The notes beneath the pieces are model-generated. The model had not been told where the DNA came from, made no database searches, and saw only the letters and a program-made list of their open reading frames with translations. Of a stretch of 64,000 nt of DNA, positions 16,837 through 25,856 are shown piece after piece. The position numbers were made by a program, and so were the translations under genes. Each line of letters starts with the position of its first letter. Position 1 is the first letter of the stretch. The DNA comes from Methylobacterium sp. Leaf108 (GTDB lineage: Bacteria; Pseudomonadota; Alphaproteobacteria; Rhizobiales; Beijerinckiaceae). The DNA lies in the NCBI RefSeq assembly GCF_001423265.1, contig NZ_LMND01000031.1, forward strand, positions 63,797 through 127,796, read 5' to 3'.

Positions 16837-16940
16837 CGCGAAATCCGTTCGATTGCTTTGCAATACGGATCTCGGCTTCGCTCGAGCGCCGCGCGGGCTG
16901 AATCACAAGGCGTCCGCCTGGATCAAGCGGACGCCTTAGG
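16837..16940 (-). repeat. Dispersed palindromic element, copy B
   Basis: Read on the minus strand it has the palindrome first (11-bp arms 16907-16917 and 16927-16937 around a CTTGATCCA-type centre). The tail CAGCCCGCGCGGCGCTCGAG and CGAAGCC, and a stem-loop with an AT-richer arm, follow. It is arranged tail-to-tail with copy A between two convergent genes. It is more diverged than A and C. Confidence 0.72.
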
Positions 16941-18833
16941 ATCACTGCGACCGGGCGACAGGGCGCCGCTGCGGGAGGTGCGCGAGAGGCCGTGCTCGGT
17001 CTTGTTCCAGCGGTCGGGCGCGGTGACGAGTTCGATCAGCCCGAGCCAGGCCGCCGCGCTCATGAGCAGGAAGTAGGCCGGCAGCAGCGGCACGAACGGC
17101 AGCAGGTCCCACCATCCCCGCCGCACCGCGCCGAGTGCCGCCGGTGCCAGCATCGCGGCAAATCCGGTGAGGAGGATGACGATCGCCGTGCCCGTGGGCA
17201 GGTTTGACCAGAAATCCGGCGCCGATTCGATCCGGCCCGGCCAGAGCCCGATCACCGCCGGCAGCATCAGAAACGGGTAGGCGAGGGCGGAGAGCACGGT
17301 GCCCGGCACCATGGCCAGCGCACACAGGGTGCCCGGCAGGCCCAGCTCGCGAAAGGTCCGCAGCGGGTGACGGCCATGGGTCAGGCTCGTCTGCAGGAAG
17401 CCCTTCATCCAGCGGGTGCGCTGGGCCAGCCAGGCGCCGATCCGCGCGGGTGCCTCCTCGATGGTGTCGCTGGGTAGGTCGCCGACGTGATAGCCCGCCC
17501 GCGCCAGCCGGATGCCGAGGTCGCAATCCTCGGTCACGTTCCAGGCGTCCCAGCCATGGACCGCGCGCAGCACGTCGGTGCGGAAATGGGTCGAGGTGCC
17601 GCCCAGCGGCGTCGGCATCTTCCACGCGGCCAGGGCCGGGCCGAGGACGTCGAACAGCGCCCCGTACTCGAGGGCGAACAGGCGGGTGAGCCAGGCGTCG
17701 CGGACGTTGTCGATGACGAGGCGGCCCTGGAGGCAGGCGGTCTGGCGCGGGGCGCGGGCGAACCGCGAGGCGGCGGCGCGCAGTTGGCCGGGGTCGGGCA
17801 CGTCCTCGGCGTCGTAGACCACGAGATGCTCGCCGCGGGCGAGCGGCAGGGCGGCGTTGAGGGCGCGCGGCTTGGTGCGCGGCAGGCCCGGCGGCACCAC
17901 GATCACCTCGAACCGGCCCGGCAGCGGCGCGGCGGCCAGGGCGGCGGCGGTCTCGCCGTCGTGCGCCTCGATCAAGAGCTTGATGTCGAGCTTGGCCGCG
18001 GGATAGTCGAGCCGGCCGAGCGCCAGGATCAGGCGCGGCACCACGGCGGTCTCGCGGTGGAGGGCGACGAGGACGGTGTAGATCGGCAGGTCGATGTCGG
18101 CCAGCGGCGGGGCGGTGGCCTCCGGGTCCGGGTCGACCGAGACGGCGGCCACGCGAAAGGTGACGAGGACGAGAAAGCCGATCTGCAGCAGCGTCCAGGC
18201 GCCCATGAGCACCGGGGACGGCAGGGCAAGGCAGGCGACCGCGACAGCCCAGAGCCCGAGGCCGGCGGCGGCGAGGGTCGGCGGCGGCGCCCGCGTCTTG
18301 AGGGCCCAGTCCGGCCGCCGGACCTGGAGGTCGTCCGCCGCGTGGGCGGCGATGCCGGCGGGATTCTGGGCGAACACGGCCCGGCGCAGGCCGGTCGGCG
18401 TCGCGATCGCCGGCATCCGCCCGACCGGGCCACGGCCCTCCAGCAGTTCGCGGATGGCCCGGCCGCGCGGAGCGTAGACGAAGGCGGCACCCGTCCCGGG
18501 CAGCAGGGGAGCGAGCCCTGCCACCAGGCTCTCGGGGTAGCGGGTGCCCGGTCCGAGGGGCAGGGGCTCGCTGAGGAAGGGCGCCCCGAGGGCGCTGGCC
18601 AGGGCCCGGTAATAGGCGTCCTCGCTCACCGTCCCGGTGGCCACCAGCACCGTGGCGGCGTCGCTGCCGCAGGCCTCGGCCCGGGCGGCGGCCTCGACGA
18701 GCCCGGCCGGCGCGACGCCTTCGGCGAGGAGGAAGCCGATCTCCACCGGGAGCCGGGTGCCGCCGGCCCGCGTTTCCCCGCGAACCGGTCGTCCGGCGTC
18801 CCGTCGCGGCCACCTGAAACCCGGGATCGACAC
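16923..18833 (-). CDS. Glycosyltransferase family 2 with N-terminal MshEN/T2SSE domain
   Basis: 636-aa membrane protein. An N-terminal MshEN-like domain (about 25-95, GFLLAEGVAP...DAYYRALASALGAPF) precedes two membrane helices. A GT2 domain with YDAEDVPDP, TEDCDLGIRL and QRTRWMKG (the QxxRW motif) follows, then several C-terminal helices: the layout of processive cellulose/chitin-synthase-like enzymes. I chose GTG at 18833 because GGGAG lies 9 nt upstream; the longer frame to 19004 would overlap the divergent gene. Its last codons and stop lie in repeat copy B. The product polysaccharide is unknown. Confidence 0.82.
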   Translation of the reverse strand: MSIPGFRWPRRDAGRPVRGETRAGGTRLPVEIGFLLAEGVAPAGLVEAAARAEACGSDAATVLVATGTVSEDAYYRALASALGAPFLSEPLPLGPGTRYPESLVAGLAPLLPGTGAAFVYAPRGRAIRELLEGRGPVGRMPAIATPTGLRRAVFAQNPAGIAAHAADDLQVRRPDWALKTRAPPPTLAAAGLGLWAVAVACLALPSPVLMGAWTLLQIGFLVLVTFRVAAVSVDPDPEATAPPLADIDLPIYTVLVALHRETAVVPRLILALGRLDYPAAKLDIKLLIEAHDGETAAALAAAPLPGRFEVIVVPPGLPRTKPRALNAALPLARGEHLVVYDAEDVPDPGQLRAAASRFARAPRQTACLQGRLVIDNVRDAWLTRLFALEYGALFDVLGPALAAWKMPTPLGGTSTHFRTDVLRAVHGWDAWNVTEDCDLGIRLARAGYHVGDLPSDTIEEAPARIGAWLAQRTRWMKGFLQTSLTHGRHPLRTFRELGLPGTLCALAMVPGTVLSALAYPFLMLPAVIGLWPGRIESAPDFWSNLPTGTAIVILLTGFAAMLAPAALGAVRRGWWDLLPFVPLLPAYFLLMSAAAWLGLIELVTAPDRWNKTEHGLSRTSRSGALSPGRSDPKASA

Positions 18834-18980
18834 CAGAACCGGCTCCCGACGGTTGCGGATCGTGCTAAGCGGGTGCGCGTCGGCTGGCCGACGTTTCGCC
18901 CGCCGCGATCCTCGGAGTGCCGCAAGGTCCGGTCGAACAAACCGCACGGCACGTTTGCGGACCCTGCTGAGAGGACCTCG

Positions 18981-19973
18981 GTGAGCCACAGCCCGTCCGC
19001 GCATCGCCAGCGCACCACGCCTGCAACCCTTGCGTCAAGATGCCCGCAGGGATTGCGAACCGCAATCGTCCTGGCCGTTCTGACGCTCGCGGGCGGGGAC
19101 GGGGCCCTGGCCCAGGGCGCCGAGACTCCCAGAGCCGAGACTCCCACAGCCGAGATCCCGAAGACCGAGGCTTCGAAGACCGACGCTTCGAAATCCGCCG
19201 CCCCCGGGGTGATGGTGCCCAACCTGTGGAATCCGCGCAGCCGCCAGGAGCGCCTCGAGGCGCCACAGACCGGCCGCCCGGTCCGCTTCCTCACCGACGA
19301 CGAGTTTCCGCCGCTGCATTTCTCGGGGCCCGACGGCACGCCCACGGGCTTCGTGGTCGAGCTCGCCCGCGCGGTCTGCGAGCGCCTGTCGATCACCTGC
19401 ACCGTCCAGGCCCGCCGGTTCGATACCCTCCTCGACGCCCTGGCCGAGCGCCAGGGCGACGTGGTCGCCGCGGCGATCCCGCTGACGCCGGCCCTGCGCG
19501 CCCGCTTCCTGGCGACGCGGCCGTACTTCCGGTGGCCCGCGCGCTTCGCCGCCCGCAGCGACCGGGGACTGCCGGCGCCCTCGGCCGAGGCCCTGGCCGG
19601 CAGGACCGTGGCGGTGTTGGGCGGCAGCGCGCATGCGGCCTACCTCAAGGCGTTCTTTCCCAAGTCCTTGGCCAAGGACTTCACCGATCTCAGCGCGGCG
19701 CAGGGCGCGCTCAAGCGCGGCGAGACCGACTATTTGTTCTCCGACGGCCTCACCCTCGCCCTCTGGATCGGCGGCACCGAGGCCGAGGGCTGCTGCGGCT
19801 TCCTCGGCGGCGACTACCTGGAGAACCGCTACTTCGGCGAGGGCATCGGCTTCGTCGCCCGCCGCGAGGACGTTGCCCTGTCCCGCGCCCTGGACGACGC
19901 CCTGCAGCGGCTGTGGGACGAGGGCAAGTACACCGAGATCTACCTGCGCTTCTTCCCGGTGAGCCCGTTCTGA
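18981..19973 (+). CDS. Periplasmic amino-acid-type solute-binding protein (SBP_bac_3)
   Basis: 330-aa exported protein starting at GTG 18981 with a GAGAGGA ribosome site at 18969-18975. A signal peptide (LRTAIVLAVLTLAGGDGALAQ) is followed by a low-complexity linker with repeated ETP/EASKTDASK units, then a family 3 solute-binding domain (RFLTDDEFPPLHFSGPDGTPTGF...VELARAVCERL). No permease or ATPase gene of this class is adjacent, so it may be an orphan receptor or binding protein. It diverges from the glycosyltransferase with a 147-bp shared upstream region. Confidence 0.8.
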   Translation: MSHSPSAHRQRTTPATLASRCPQGLRTAIVLAVLTLAGGDGALAQGAETPRAETPTAEIPKTEASKTDASKSAAPGVMVPNLWNPRSRQERLEAPQTGRPVRFLTDDEFPPLHFSGPDGTPTGFVVELARAVCERLSITCTVQARRFDTLLDALAERQGDVVAAAIPLTPALRARFLATRPYFRWPARFAARSDRGLPAPSAEALAGRTVAVLGGSAHAAYLKAFFPKSLAKDFTDLSAAQGALKRGETDYLFSDGLTLALWIGGTEAEGCCGFLGGDYLENRYFGEGIGFVARREDVALSRALDDALQRLWDEGKYTEIYLRFFPVSPF

Positions 19974-19989
19974 CCGCCGGGCTCGCCGG

Positions 19990-21189
19990 TCAGACCACCC
20001 GGCGCGACACCAGCCCCACCGCCGTCACCAGCGAGAGCGCCGCGACGGTGATCATCACGCCCCAGGCCGGCAGCGCCGCGGCCCAGCCTTCGCCCAGCGC
20101 CATCTGGTAGGCCTCGATCGCCCAGGCGTTGGGCGTGAACCAGCCCGCCTCCTGCAGCCAGGGCGGCATCAGGAAGCGCGGCACCATGCTGCCGCCCACC
20201 GCCGAGAGCAGGAGCACGCCGAAGGTCGAGGCCAGATGCGCCTGCTGGCGGGTGGAGGCCGCGGCACAGGCCGCCAGCGCCAAACCGGCCGCCATCGCCG
20301 ACACGAGGAGCGAGGTCGCGAGCCAGGACGCCAGATGCGGGCCGACGTCGACCCCGTAGAACAGGGTGGCGGCGGTGAAGATGAGCCCGGCCTGGAGCAC
20401 GCCCTGCACCACCAGGAAGCCGAACTTGCCGACCACGATCACCGCTAGGCCGCCGGGGCCGGCCATCAGGCGGTCGGCGAGGCCCGACTGGCGCTCCTCC
20501 ACCAGGGACATCGCCCCCTGCATGGCGGCAAACAGCAGGAACACCGCGGTGATGGCGCCGGCATAATAGCCGACCCGCTCGTTGGCCTGGCCCGAGGACG
20601 TCGAGCGGCGCTCCACCAGGGAGGCGAAGGAGAACGGCTCCTTGCGCGCCCGCTGCTCGGCGAAGGCGGAGGTAAGGAAGGCGCGCTCGTCCGGCCCGAT
20701 CTTGCCCGAGCGTTCGACGTCGGCGACGATCCGCGCCAGCACCACGTCGGGCAGCGATTCGTTGAGGACCCGCTGCAGCTGGCCCAGGGCGATCGGCGTC
20801 GCCAGGGCGCGGGCCGGGTTCTCGACGAGGACGACGGGCTGGGCGGCCTCGTCCTTGCCGGCGCCGGCGTCGAGGTCGCCGCGCAGGACGAGGGCGGCAT
20901 CGACCTCGCCGCGGCGGACGGACGCCGTGGCCTGCGCGATGGAGGTGGCGCGCAGCATCTCGATGCGCAGCGAGGGATCCTCGGAGAGGGCGGCGACCAG
21001 GCGCTGGGTGGTGGCGCTGCCGACGAGGTCGACGAGGCCGAGGTGGATGCGAATGCGGTCGCCGATGGCGCCCGAGAAGATCGCCGCGAAGATCACGAAG
21101 ATCACGGTCGGCAGCACGAACGCCATCGCCAGGGCGGCGCGGTCGCGCAGCAGGCTCAGGAGCATGACCCGGAAGGCGGCACCGATCAC
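19990..21189 (-). CDS. ABC-2 type transporter permease
   Basis: 399-aa protein with an N-terminal helix ([32 protein letters not shown]), a large extracytoplasmic region (about 40-180), and a C-terminal block of five helices, typical of the YhhJ/YbhR-like ABC-2 exporter family. The start is GTG 21189 with AAGGAG just upstream, overlapping the ATPase stop (GTGA). With the preceding ATPase it forms an exporter, and it is the last gene of an operon led by a carotenoid desaturase. Confidence 0.87.
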   Translation of the reverse strand: MIGAAFRVMLLSLLRDRAALAMAFVLPTVIFVIFAAIFSGAIGDRIRIHLGLVDLVGSATTQRLVAALSEDPSLRIEMLRATSIAQATASVRRGEVDAALVLRGDLDAGAGKDEAAQPVVLVENPARALATPIALGQLQRVLNESLPDVVLARIVADVERSGKIGPDERAFLTSAFAEQRARKEPFSFASLVERRSTSSGQANERVGYYAGAITAVFLLFAAMQGAMSLVEERQSGLADRLMAGPGGLAVIVVGKFGFLVVQGVLQAGLIFTAATLFYGVDVGPHLASWLATSLLVSAMAAGLALAACAAASTRQQAHLASTFGVLLLSAVGGSMVPRFLMPPWLQEAGWFTPNAWAIEAYQMALGEGWAAALPAWGVMITVAALSLVTAVGLVSRRVV

Positions 21190-22166
21190 GACGGGCTCCT
21201 TGCCACGATGCGCGGATGGCCCCGGTCGACCGGGGCGGGGTCGAGGGCGGCACGGTAGAGGGTCTCGACGCCCGGCGCGCGGATGCGGATTTCGCCCACC
21301 GGCACGCCGTGGCCGCGCAGGGCGGACAGGAGGGCGGCGCCCTCCGGCCCGCCGCGATGGGTCGCCCGCCAGGTCAGGCCGGTATCGACGGGGGTGAAGC
21401 CCGCGCCGCGCAGGGCGGCGGTGGCCGCCGCGTCGGGCAGGTCGACGAGGGCGACCTCGTGCTCGGGCGCGCCCTGGTGCAGGCGAGCGAGGAGGTCGGA
21501 CAGGCGACCCTCCTGGACGATCCTGCCGCCGGCCATGACCGCGATGCGGTCGGCGAGGCGCTCGACCTCGGCGAAATCGTGGCTGGCGATGAGGATCGCC
21601 GCACCCTCCGCCCTCAGGCGCGCGAGCACCGCGTGGATCGCGGCCCTGGCGGCGAGGTCGACGCCCTGCGTCGGCTCGTCGAGGAGGACGAGCCGCGGCC
21701 GCGCCATCAGGCTCGCGGCGATGTTGACCCGGCGCTGGTAGCCGCCCGAGAGCAGCCCGACCGGCCGGCGGGCGACGTCGGCGATGTCGGCCAGGTCGAG
21801 GGCGGCCCGCACCAGGGCGGGGCGCTCGCGCCGCGTGAGGCCGGAGAGCTGGGCGAACACGTCGAGGTTCTCGGCGACGCTCAGGCGCGGGTAGAGGGCG
21901 ATGTCCTGGGGCACCCAGCCGATGCCGCCACGGATGGCGCGCTCGCGGTAGGGGTCGGCCCCGGCGATCCGCACGGTCCCCGATTCCGGCGGCAGCCGGC
22001 CGGCGACGAGGCGCATCAGCGAGCTCTTGCCCGCACCGTTGGGGCCGAGCAGCGCCAGGGTCTCGCCCGCGTCGAGGACGCAGTCGACCCCCTCCACCAC
22101 CCGGCGCCCGCGATAGGAGAGCGAGGCCCCCCTGACCCGGACCAGGGGCACGTCCGGCTGGCTCAT
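21186..22166 (-). CDS. ABC-2 exporter ATP-binding protein
   Basis: 326-aa ATPase. Walker A is [11 protein letters not shown], the Q-loop is [15 protein letters not shown], the signature variant is [15 protein letters not shown], Walker B is [12 protein letters not shown], and the H-loop is [10 protein letters not shown]-terminal domain of about 80 residues follows the ATPase, as in DrrA/CcmA-like exporters. The start at 22166 lies 14 nt after the stop of the DUF2141 gene, which supports co-transcription. Confidence 0.92.
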   Translation of the reverse strand: MSQPDVPLVRVRGASLSYRGRRVVEGVDCVLDAGETLALLGPNGAGKSSLMRLVAGRLPPESGTVRIAGADPYRERAIRGGIGWVPQDIALYPRLSVAENLDVFAQLSGLTRRERPALVRAALDLADIADVARRPVGLLSGGYQRRVNIAASLMARPRLVLLDEPTQGVDLAARAAIHAVLARLRAEGAAILIASHDFAEVERLADRIAVMAGGRIVQEGRLSDLLARLHQGAPEHEVALVDLPDAAATAALRGAGFTPVDTGLTWRATHRGGPEGAALLSALRGHGVPVGEIRIRAPGVETLYRAALDPAPVDRGHPRIVARSPS

Positions 22167-22180
22167 CGCGCGCAGATGGG

Positions 22181-22612
22181 TCAGCGCGGCGGCAGGGCGC
22201 GCGAGAGACGGACCCGCACCGACAGGCCGGGTTCGCGCACGGCGATGTGGGCGCGCTCGAAATCGGGCCGGGCGCCGCGCACGGCCTCGCCGGAAAAGCC
22301 GTAGGGCTCCATCGGCAGGCCGAGGCCGGTCCGGTCGAGCCGGCCGTTGCCGTTGACGTCCTGGAAGACGGCGACCGCATAGGTCCCCGGCGCGACGTCC
22401 TGGAGGACGACCCGCTGGAGCGTGCCCCGAACCGGGGCGTCCTGCCCGGTCCGGCAGTTCGCCTCGGAGAGGCCGCCCTGGCAGAGCGCGACGTACAGGT
22501 TGCTCTGCACCGGCTCGATCCCGTCGACGGTGACCTCGACGGTGGCGGCGGCGGCGATCCCCGTCAACGACAGGCCCAGGACGGCGGGAGCGGCCCAGCG
22601 CAGCACGCTCAC
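22181..22612 (-). CDS. DUF2141 family exported protein
   Basis: 143-aa protein with a signal peptide ([21 protein letters not shown]). The DUF2141 fold signatures are visible: [48 protein letters not shown]. Function is unknown for the family; members are predicted secreted beta-sandwich proteins. It starts at GTG 22612, overlapping the desaturase stop by 4 nt, so the two are translationally coupled. Confidence 0.82.
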   Translation of the reverse strand: MSVLRWAAPAVLGLSLTGIAAAATVEVTVDGIEPVQSNLYVALCQGGLSEANCRTGQDAPVRGTLQRVVLQDVAPGTYAVAVFQDVNGNGRLDRTGLGLPMEPYGFSGEAVRGARPDFERAHIAVREPGLSVRVRLSRALPPR

Positions 22613-24189
22613 GTGGCCTCGCCCGAGGTCGCGAGCGGGGGCGTGGTGGGCAGCCCGGAGGTCTCGACGGGCACGCGGCCGGCCGCAAGCTCCTCCATGA
22701 GCAGCCGGGCGGTGATGCGCGCGCCCTCGTAGATCACCGGCAGGCCCGAACCCGGATGGGTGCCGCCGCCGACGAGGTAGAGCCCCGGCCCGAAGCGGTT
22801 GTGGGGCCGGAAGTACAGCATCTGCATCAGGTCGTGGGCGAGATTGAAGGTGGCGCCCTCGTGGACGAAGAAATCGTCGCGCCACTGGGTCGGGTCGACG
22901 ATGCGCTCGTAGCGGATGCGGCACTCGATGTCGCCGAGGCCCAGGAGCTTGAGGCGGTCGAGGACGAGGCGGCGGTAGTCCGCCCGCACGCCCGGCCAGT
23001 CGATGCCAGCCTTGAGGTTGGGCACCGGCACAAGCACGTAGAGGCTGGTGTGGCCGGGGGGCGCCATGCCGCCGTCGGTGAAGCCCGCGTGCTGGACGTA
23101 GAGCGAGGGCTGCTGCGACAGCGTGCCGTCGGTGATCTCGCGGATGTTGCGGGCGTAATCGTCGGCGAGCAGGATGGTGTGGTGGCCCAGCGCGTCCGGC
23201 ACGCTCCCCTCGATGCCGAGGTAGAGCATGAAGGTGGAGCACGAGAGGCGCGCCTTGGCGACCTTGGCGTCGCGCCAGCGTGGCCGATGAGTCTCGGGCA
23301 CCAGGTCCGGTACGACACGGGCGAAGTCGCCGTTGATCACCACCGCGTCGGCGCCGATGCGCTCGCCGCCGACGATGACGCCGTCGGCCTTCTTTCCGGT
23401 GAAGGTGACGCGCTCGACCGCGGCGTTGAGACGGACGTCGACGCCCATGCGCCGGGCGAGGTTGGCCATCGCCTCCGAGACCGCGCCGCAGCCCCCGACC
23501 GGGTGATAGACGCCGTGCTCGTATTCGAGGAACGAGAGGATTGTGAACAGGCTCGGGCACCGGAACGGCGACATCCCGAGGTATTTGGTCTGGAACGCGA
23601 AGGCCAGGCGGATGCGCGGGTCCTTGAAGTAGCGCTTCAGGTCCTGGTCGACGCTGCGGCCCGGGTGGAGGTGGGGCAGGGCCGTGAGCATCGCCGGCGA
23701 GGCCATCGAGCGCAGGGTGTGAAAGGCCTGCTGCAGGATCGGCTTGAAGAACTTCAGCTTGACGCGGTTGTCCGCGAAGAACTTGCGCACGTTCGGGGCG
23801 TCGCCGGGGGCGATGCGGGCGACCTCGGCCTCGAGCCGGTCCATGTCATTGGTGGCGCGGATCTCGCCGCCCGACTCGAACACGAGGTGATACTGCGGAT
23901 CGAGCCGCTCGAGCTTGATGTGGTCCTCGAGCCGCTCACCGCAGGATTCGAAGATGTCGGCGAGGATCTGCGGGTAAAGGAAGAAGGTCGGTCCGATGTC
24001 GAACCGGAAACCGCCCGGCGCCTCGACCGTCTTGGTGCGCCCGCCGACCGCCTCGTCCTTCTCCAGGACGGTGACGTGGACCCCCGCCTTGGCGAGGAGC
24101 AGGGCCGTCGCCAGGCCACCGGGACCGGCACCGACGATGATGACTCGGCGTCCGGACAAGGTCCGCAAGCCGTCCCGTGACTGAAGCAA
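22609..24189 (-). CDS. crtI: Phytoene/diapophytoene desaturase (CrtI/CrtN family)
   Basis: 526-aa FAD-dependent carotenoid desaturase. The N-terminal dinucleotide motif is VIIVGAGPGGLATALLLAKAG, followed by FDIGPTFFLYP. The C-terminal CrtI bacterial signature region is YLVGGGTHPGSGLPVIYEGARIT. It inserts double bases of conjugation into a colourless C30 or C40 precursor. Methylobacterium carotenoids are reported to derive from C30 precursors, so a CrtN-like role is possible. It heads an operon with DUF2141 and an ABC-2 exporter. Confidence 0.85.
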   Translation of the reverse strand: MLQSRDGLRTLSGRRVIIVGAGPGGLATALLLAKAGVHVTVLEKDEAVGGRTKTVEAPGGFRFDIGPTFFLYPQILADIFESCGERLEDHIKLERLDPQYHLVFESGGEIRATNDMDRLEAEVARIAPGDAPNVRKFFADNRVKLKFFKPILQQAFHTLRSMASPAMLTALPHLHPGRSVDQDLKRYFKDPRIRLAFAFQTKYLGMSPFRCPSLFTILSFLEYEHGVYHPVGGCGAVSEAMANLARRMGVDVRLNAAVERVTFTGKKADGVIVGGERIGADAVVINGDFARVVPDLVPETHRPRWRDAKVAKARLSCSTFMLYLGIEGSVPDALGHHTILLADDYARNIREITDGTLSQQPSLYVQHAGFTDGGMAPPGHTSLYVLVPVPNLKAGIDWPGVRADYRRLVLDRLKLLGLGDIECRIRYERIVDPTQWRDDFFVHEGATFNLAHDLMQMLYFRPHNRFGPGLYLVGGGTHPGSGLPVIYEGARITARLLMEELAAGRVPVETSGLPTTPPLATSGEAT

Positions 24190-24318
24190 CGCTCACAACT
24201 CCCGATGCCTGGGGGCCTACGCGGCGATCATAGCGCACTCGCCCGCGCAGCCGAAACGAGGCGGGGCCGGCCGGTTGGAACCCCGGGGCCGCCGCGTACC
24301 GACTGGGGGCAACATCGG

Positions 24319-25170
24319 CTACGCTTGGGTATGCGACAATTGCCACCGATTGTCGCGCATCGCACGCGACCGGCCCGCCAGATGGTGCAACGCGATGGCG
24401 CCGGCGGTGGCGACGTTGAGGGAATCGAAGCCCGGCGCCATCGCGATCCGCAGGGTCCGCGCCCTGGCCATGACCTCGGGCGCCAGGCCCGGCCCCTCCG
24501 TGCCGAGCAGGAGCAGGGCGCGCGGAACGTGGTCGAGGCGGTCGAGGTCGGTGCGTCCCCGCGGCGTCATGGCCAGCGGTACGAGGTGGTGCCGCTCGGC
24601 GAGGTCGAGGAGGGCATGTCCATCGGCCACGCGCGCCGAGGGCACGATCAGGGCGGCGCCCGCCGAGACCCGGATCGCCTTGCGGTAGAGCGGATCGCAG
24701 GTGGCGGCGTCGCGCAGGACCGCGTCGACGCCGAAGGCGGCGGCGTTGCGGAAGATCGCGCCGACGTTGTCGTGGTTGGTGAGCCCGAGGAGGCCGACGA
24801 CGAGGGCCCCGGCCGGGGCAGGGGGGATCGATGCCTCGGGGTCGGGCGCGGGGCCAGCCACCCCCACCGCGAGCACGCCGCGGTGGATCGGAAAGCCGGC
24901 GATGGCGCTCATGACCGCGCGCGAAGCGACGTAGACCGGCGGAGGGGCGGGCAGGGCCGCGATCGCCCCCGTCAGGCCCTCGACCCGCTCGGGCAGCAGC
25001 AGGATCGAGTCGAGGGAAAAGCGCGACCGCGCCGACAGGGCGATGCGCAGGGTGACCTCGCCCTCGACGACGAAGCGCCCGGCCCGTCCGATCAAGTCGC
25101 GCTCGCGCATCGCGCCGTAGGCGGCGATGCGCGGATCGGCGGGGTCGTCGATGGCAAAGACGTCGGGCAC
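24319..25170 (-). CDS. TrmH/SpoU family RNA 2'-O-methyltransferase
   Basis: 283-aa SPOUT methyltransferase with an N-terminal substrate-binding domain (about 20-110, RFVVEGEVTLRIAL). The knotted catalytic domain shows motif 1 (GLLGLTNHDNVGAIFRNAAAFG), motif 2 (LLLGTEGPGLAPEVM) and motif 3 (IAMAPGFDSLNVATAGAIALH). It methylates rRNA or tRNA ribose; the target is not deducible. It starts 7 nt after the MaoC stop on the same strand. Confidence 0.9.
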   Translation of the reverse strand: MPDVFAIDDPADPRIAAYGAMRERDLIGRAGRFVVEGEVTLRIALSARSRFSLDSILLLPERVEGLTGAIAALPAPPPVYVASRAVMSAIAGFPIHRGVLAVGVAGPAPDPEASIPPAPAGALVVGLLGLTNHDNVGAIFRNAAAFGVDAVLRDAATCDPLYRKAIRVSAGAALIVPSARVADGHALLDLAERHHLVPLAMTPRGRTDLDRLDHVPRALLLLGTEGPGLAPEVMARARTLRIAMAPGFDSLNVATAGAIALHHLAGRSRAMRDNRWQLSHTQA

Positions 25171-25177
25171 GCCCGCG

Positions 25178-25657
25178 TCACGCCTCCGGGGCGCGCCCCC
25201 CCATCCGGATCGCCAGCGGGTCGGCCTCCGCCTTGGTCGGCACCTTCACCAGGGCCTCGCCGTCGAGGACGACCTCGCCGGCGACGGAACAGGTGCACTT
25301 GAGGCGGGCGCGGCGGCGCTCGGGCACCAACTCGGCCACCTCGACCTTTACCTCGACGGTGTCGCCGATGCGCACCGGCGCGCGAAAGTTCAGGGTCTGG
25401 GAAATGTAGATGGCCCCCGGACCGGGCAAGCGGGTGCCGAGCACTGCCGAGATCAGCCCGGCGGTGTAGAGGCCGTGGGCGATGCGGGTGCCGAAGGGGG
25501 TGCGCGCCGCGAAATGCTCGGAGAGGTGGATGGGGTTGCGGTCGCCGGTGATCTCGGCGAAGCCCACCACGTCGGACGAGGCGATGACCTTGAGCAGCGT
25601 CTCGGACATGCCGAGTTCGAGATCCTCGAAATAGAGGACGCGCAGTTCGGGCATCAT
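25178..25657 (-). CDS. MaoC-like (R)-specific enoyl-CoA hydratase
   Basis: 159-aa hotdog-fold protein. The hydratase-2 motif is seen as SSDVVGFAEITGDRNPIHL with the catalytic Asp and His, then FGTRIAHGLYTAGLIS. It hydrates trans-2-enoyl-CoA to (R)-3-hydroxyacyl-CoA, for example toward polyhydroxyalkanoate or the ethylmalonyl-CoA route. Two adjacent ATGs (25657 and 25654) could start it; longer upstream frames look non-coding. It probably shares an operon with trmH. Confidence 0.82.
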   Translation of the reverse strand: MMPELRVLYFEDLELGMSETLLKVIASSDVVGFAEITGDRNPIHLSEHFAARTPFGTRIAHGLYTAGLISAVLGTRLPGPGAIYISQTLNFRAPVRIGDTVEVKVEVAELVPERRRARLKCTCSVAGEVVLDGEALVKVPTKAEADPLAIRMGGRAPEA

Positions 25658-25856
25658 CGTCGGGGTCTCCGTGTCGCGGTCGCCCGATACGGGCAGGGGC
25701 TCGTTGCAGGCGAGGGCTTGGTGCCGCAGGGGCCGTCCATCGCCCTTCACACAGGCGAACACTCAAATCCAGCCCGCCGCCACCTGAAAATGCGCCCTCG
25801 ACACGCGCGTGGCGGATGCGCCATGAGGCCGGGCCTTCGGAGTATCGGCCAACCCC

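Noticed and set aside
18834-19004. 57-residue N-terminal extension of the GT2 gene to ATG 19004
   Set aside because: It would overlap the divergent gene's GTG start and ribosome site and contains basic low-complexity sequence; GTG 18833 has its own GGGAG site.
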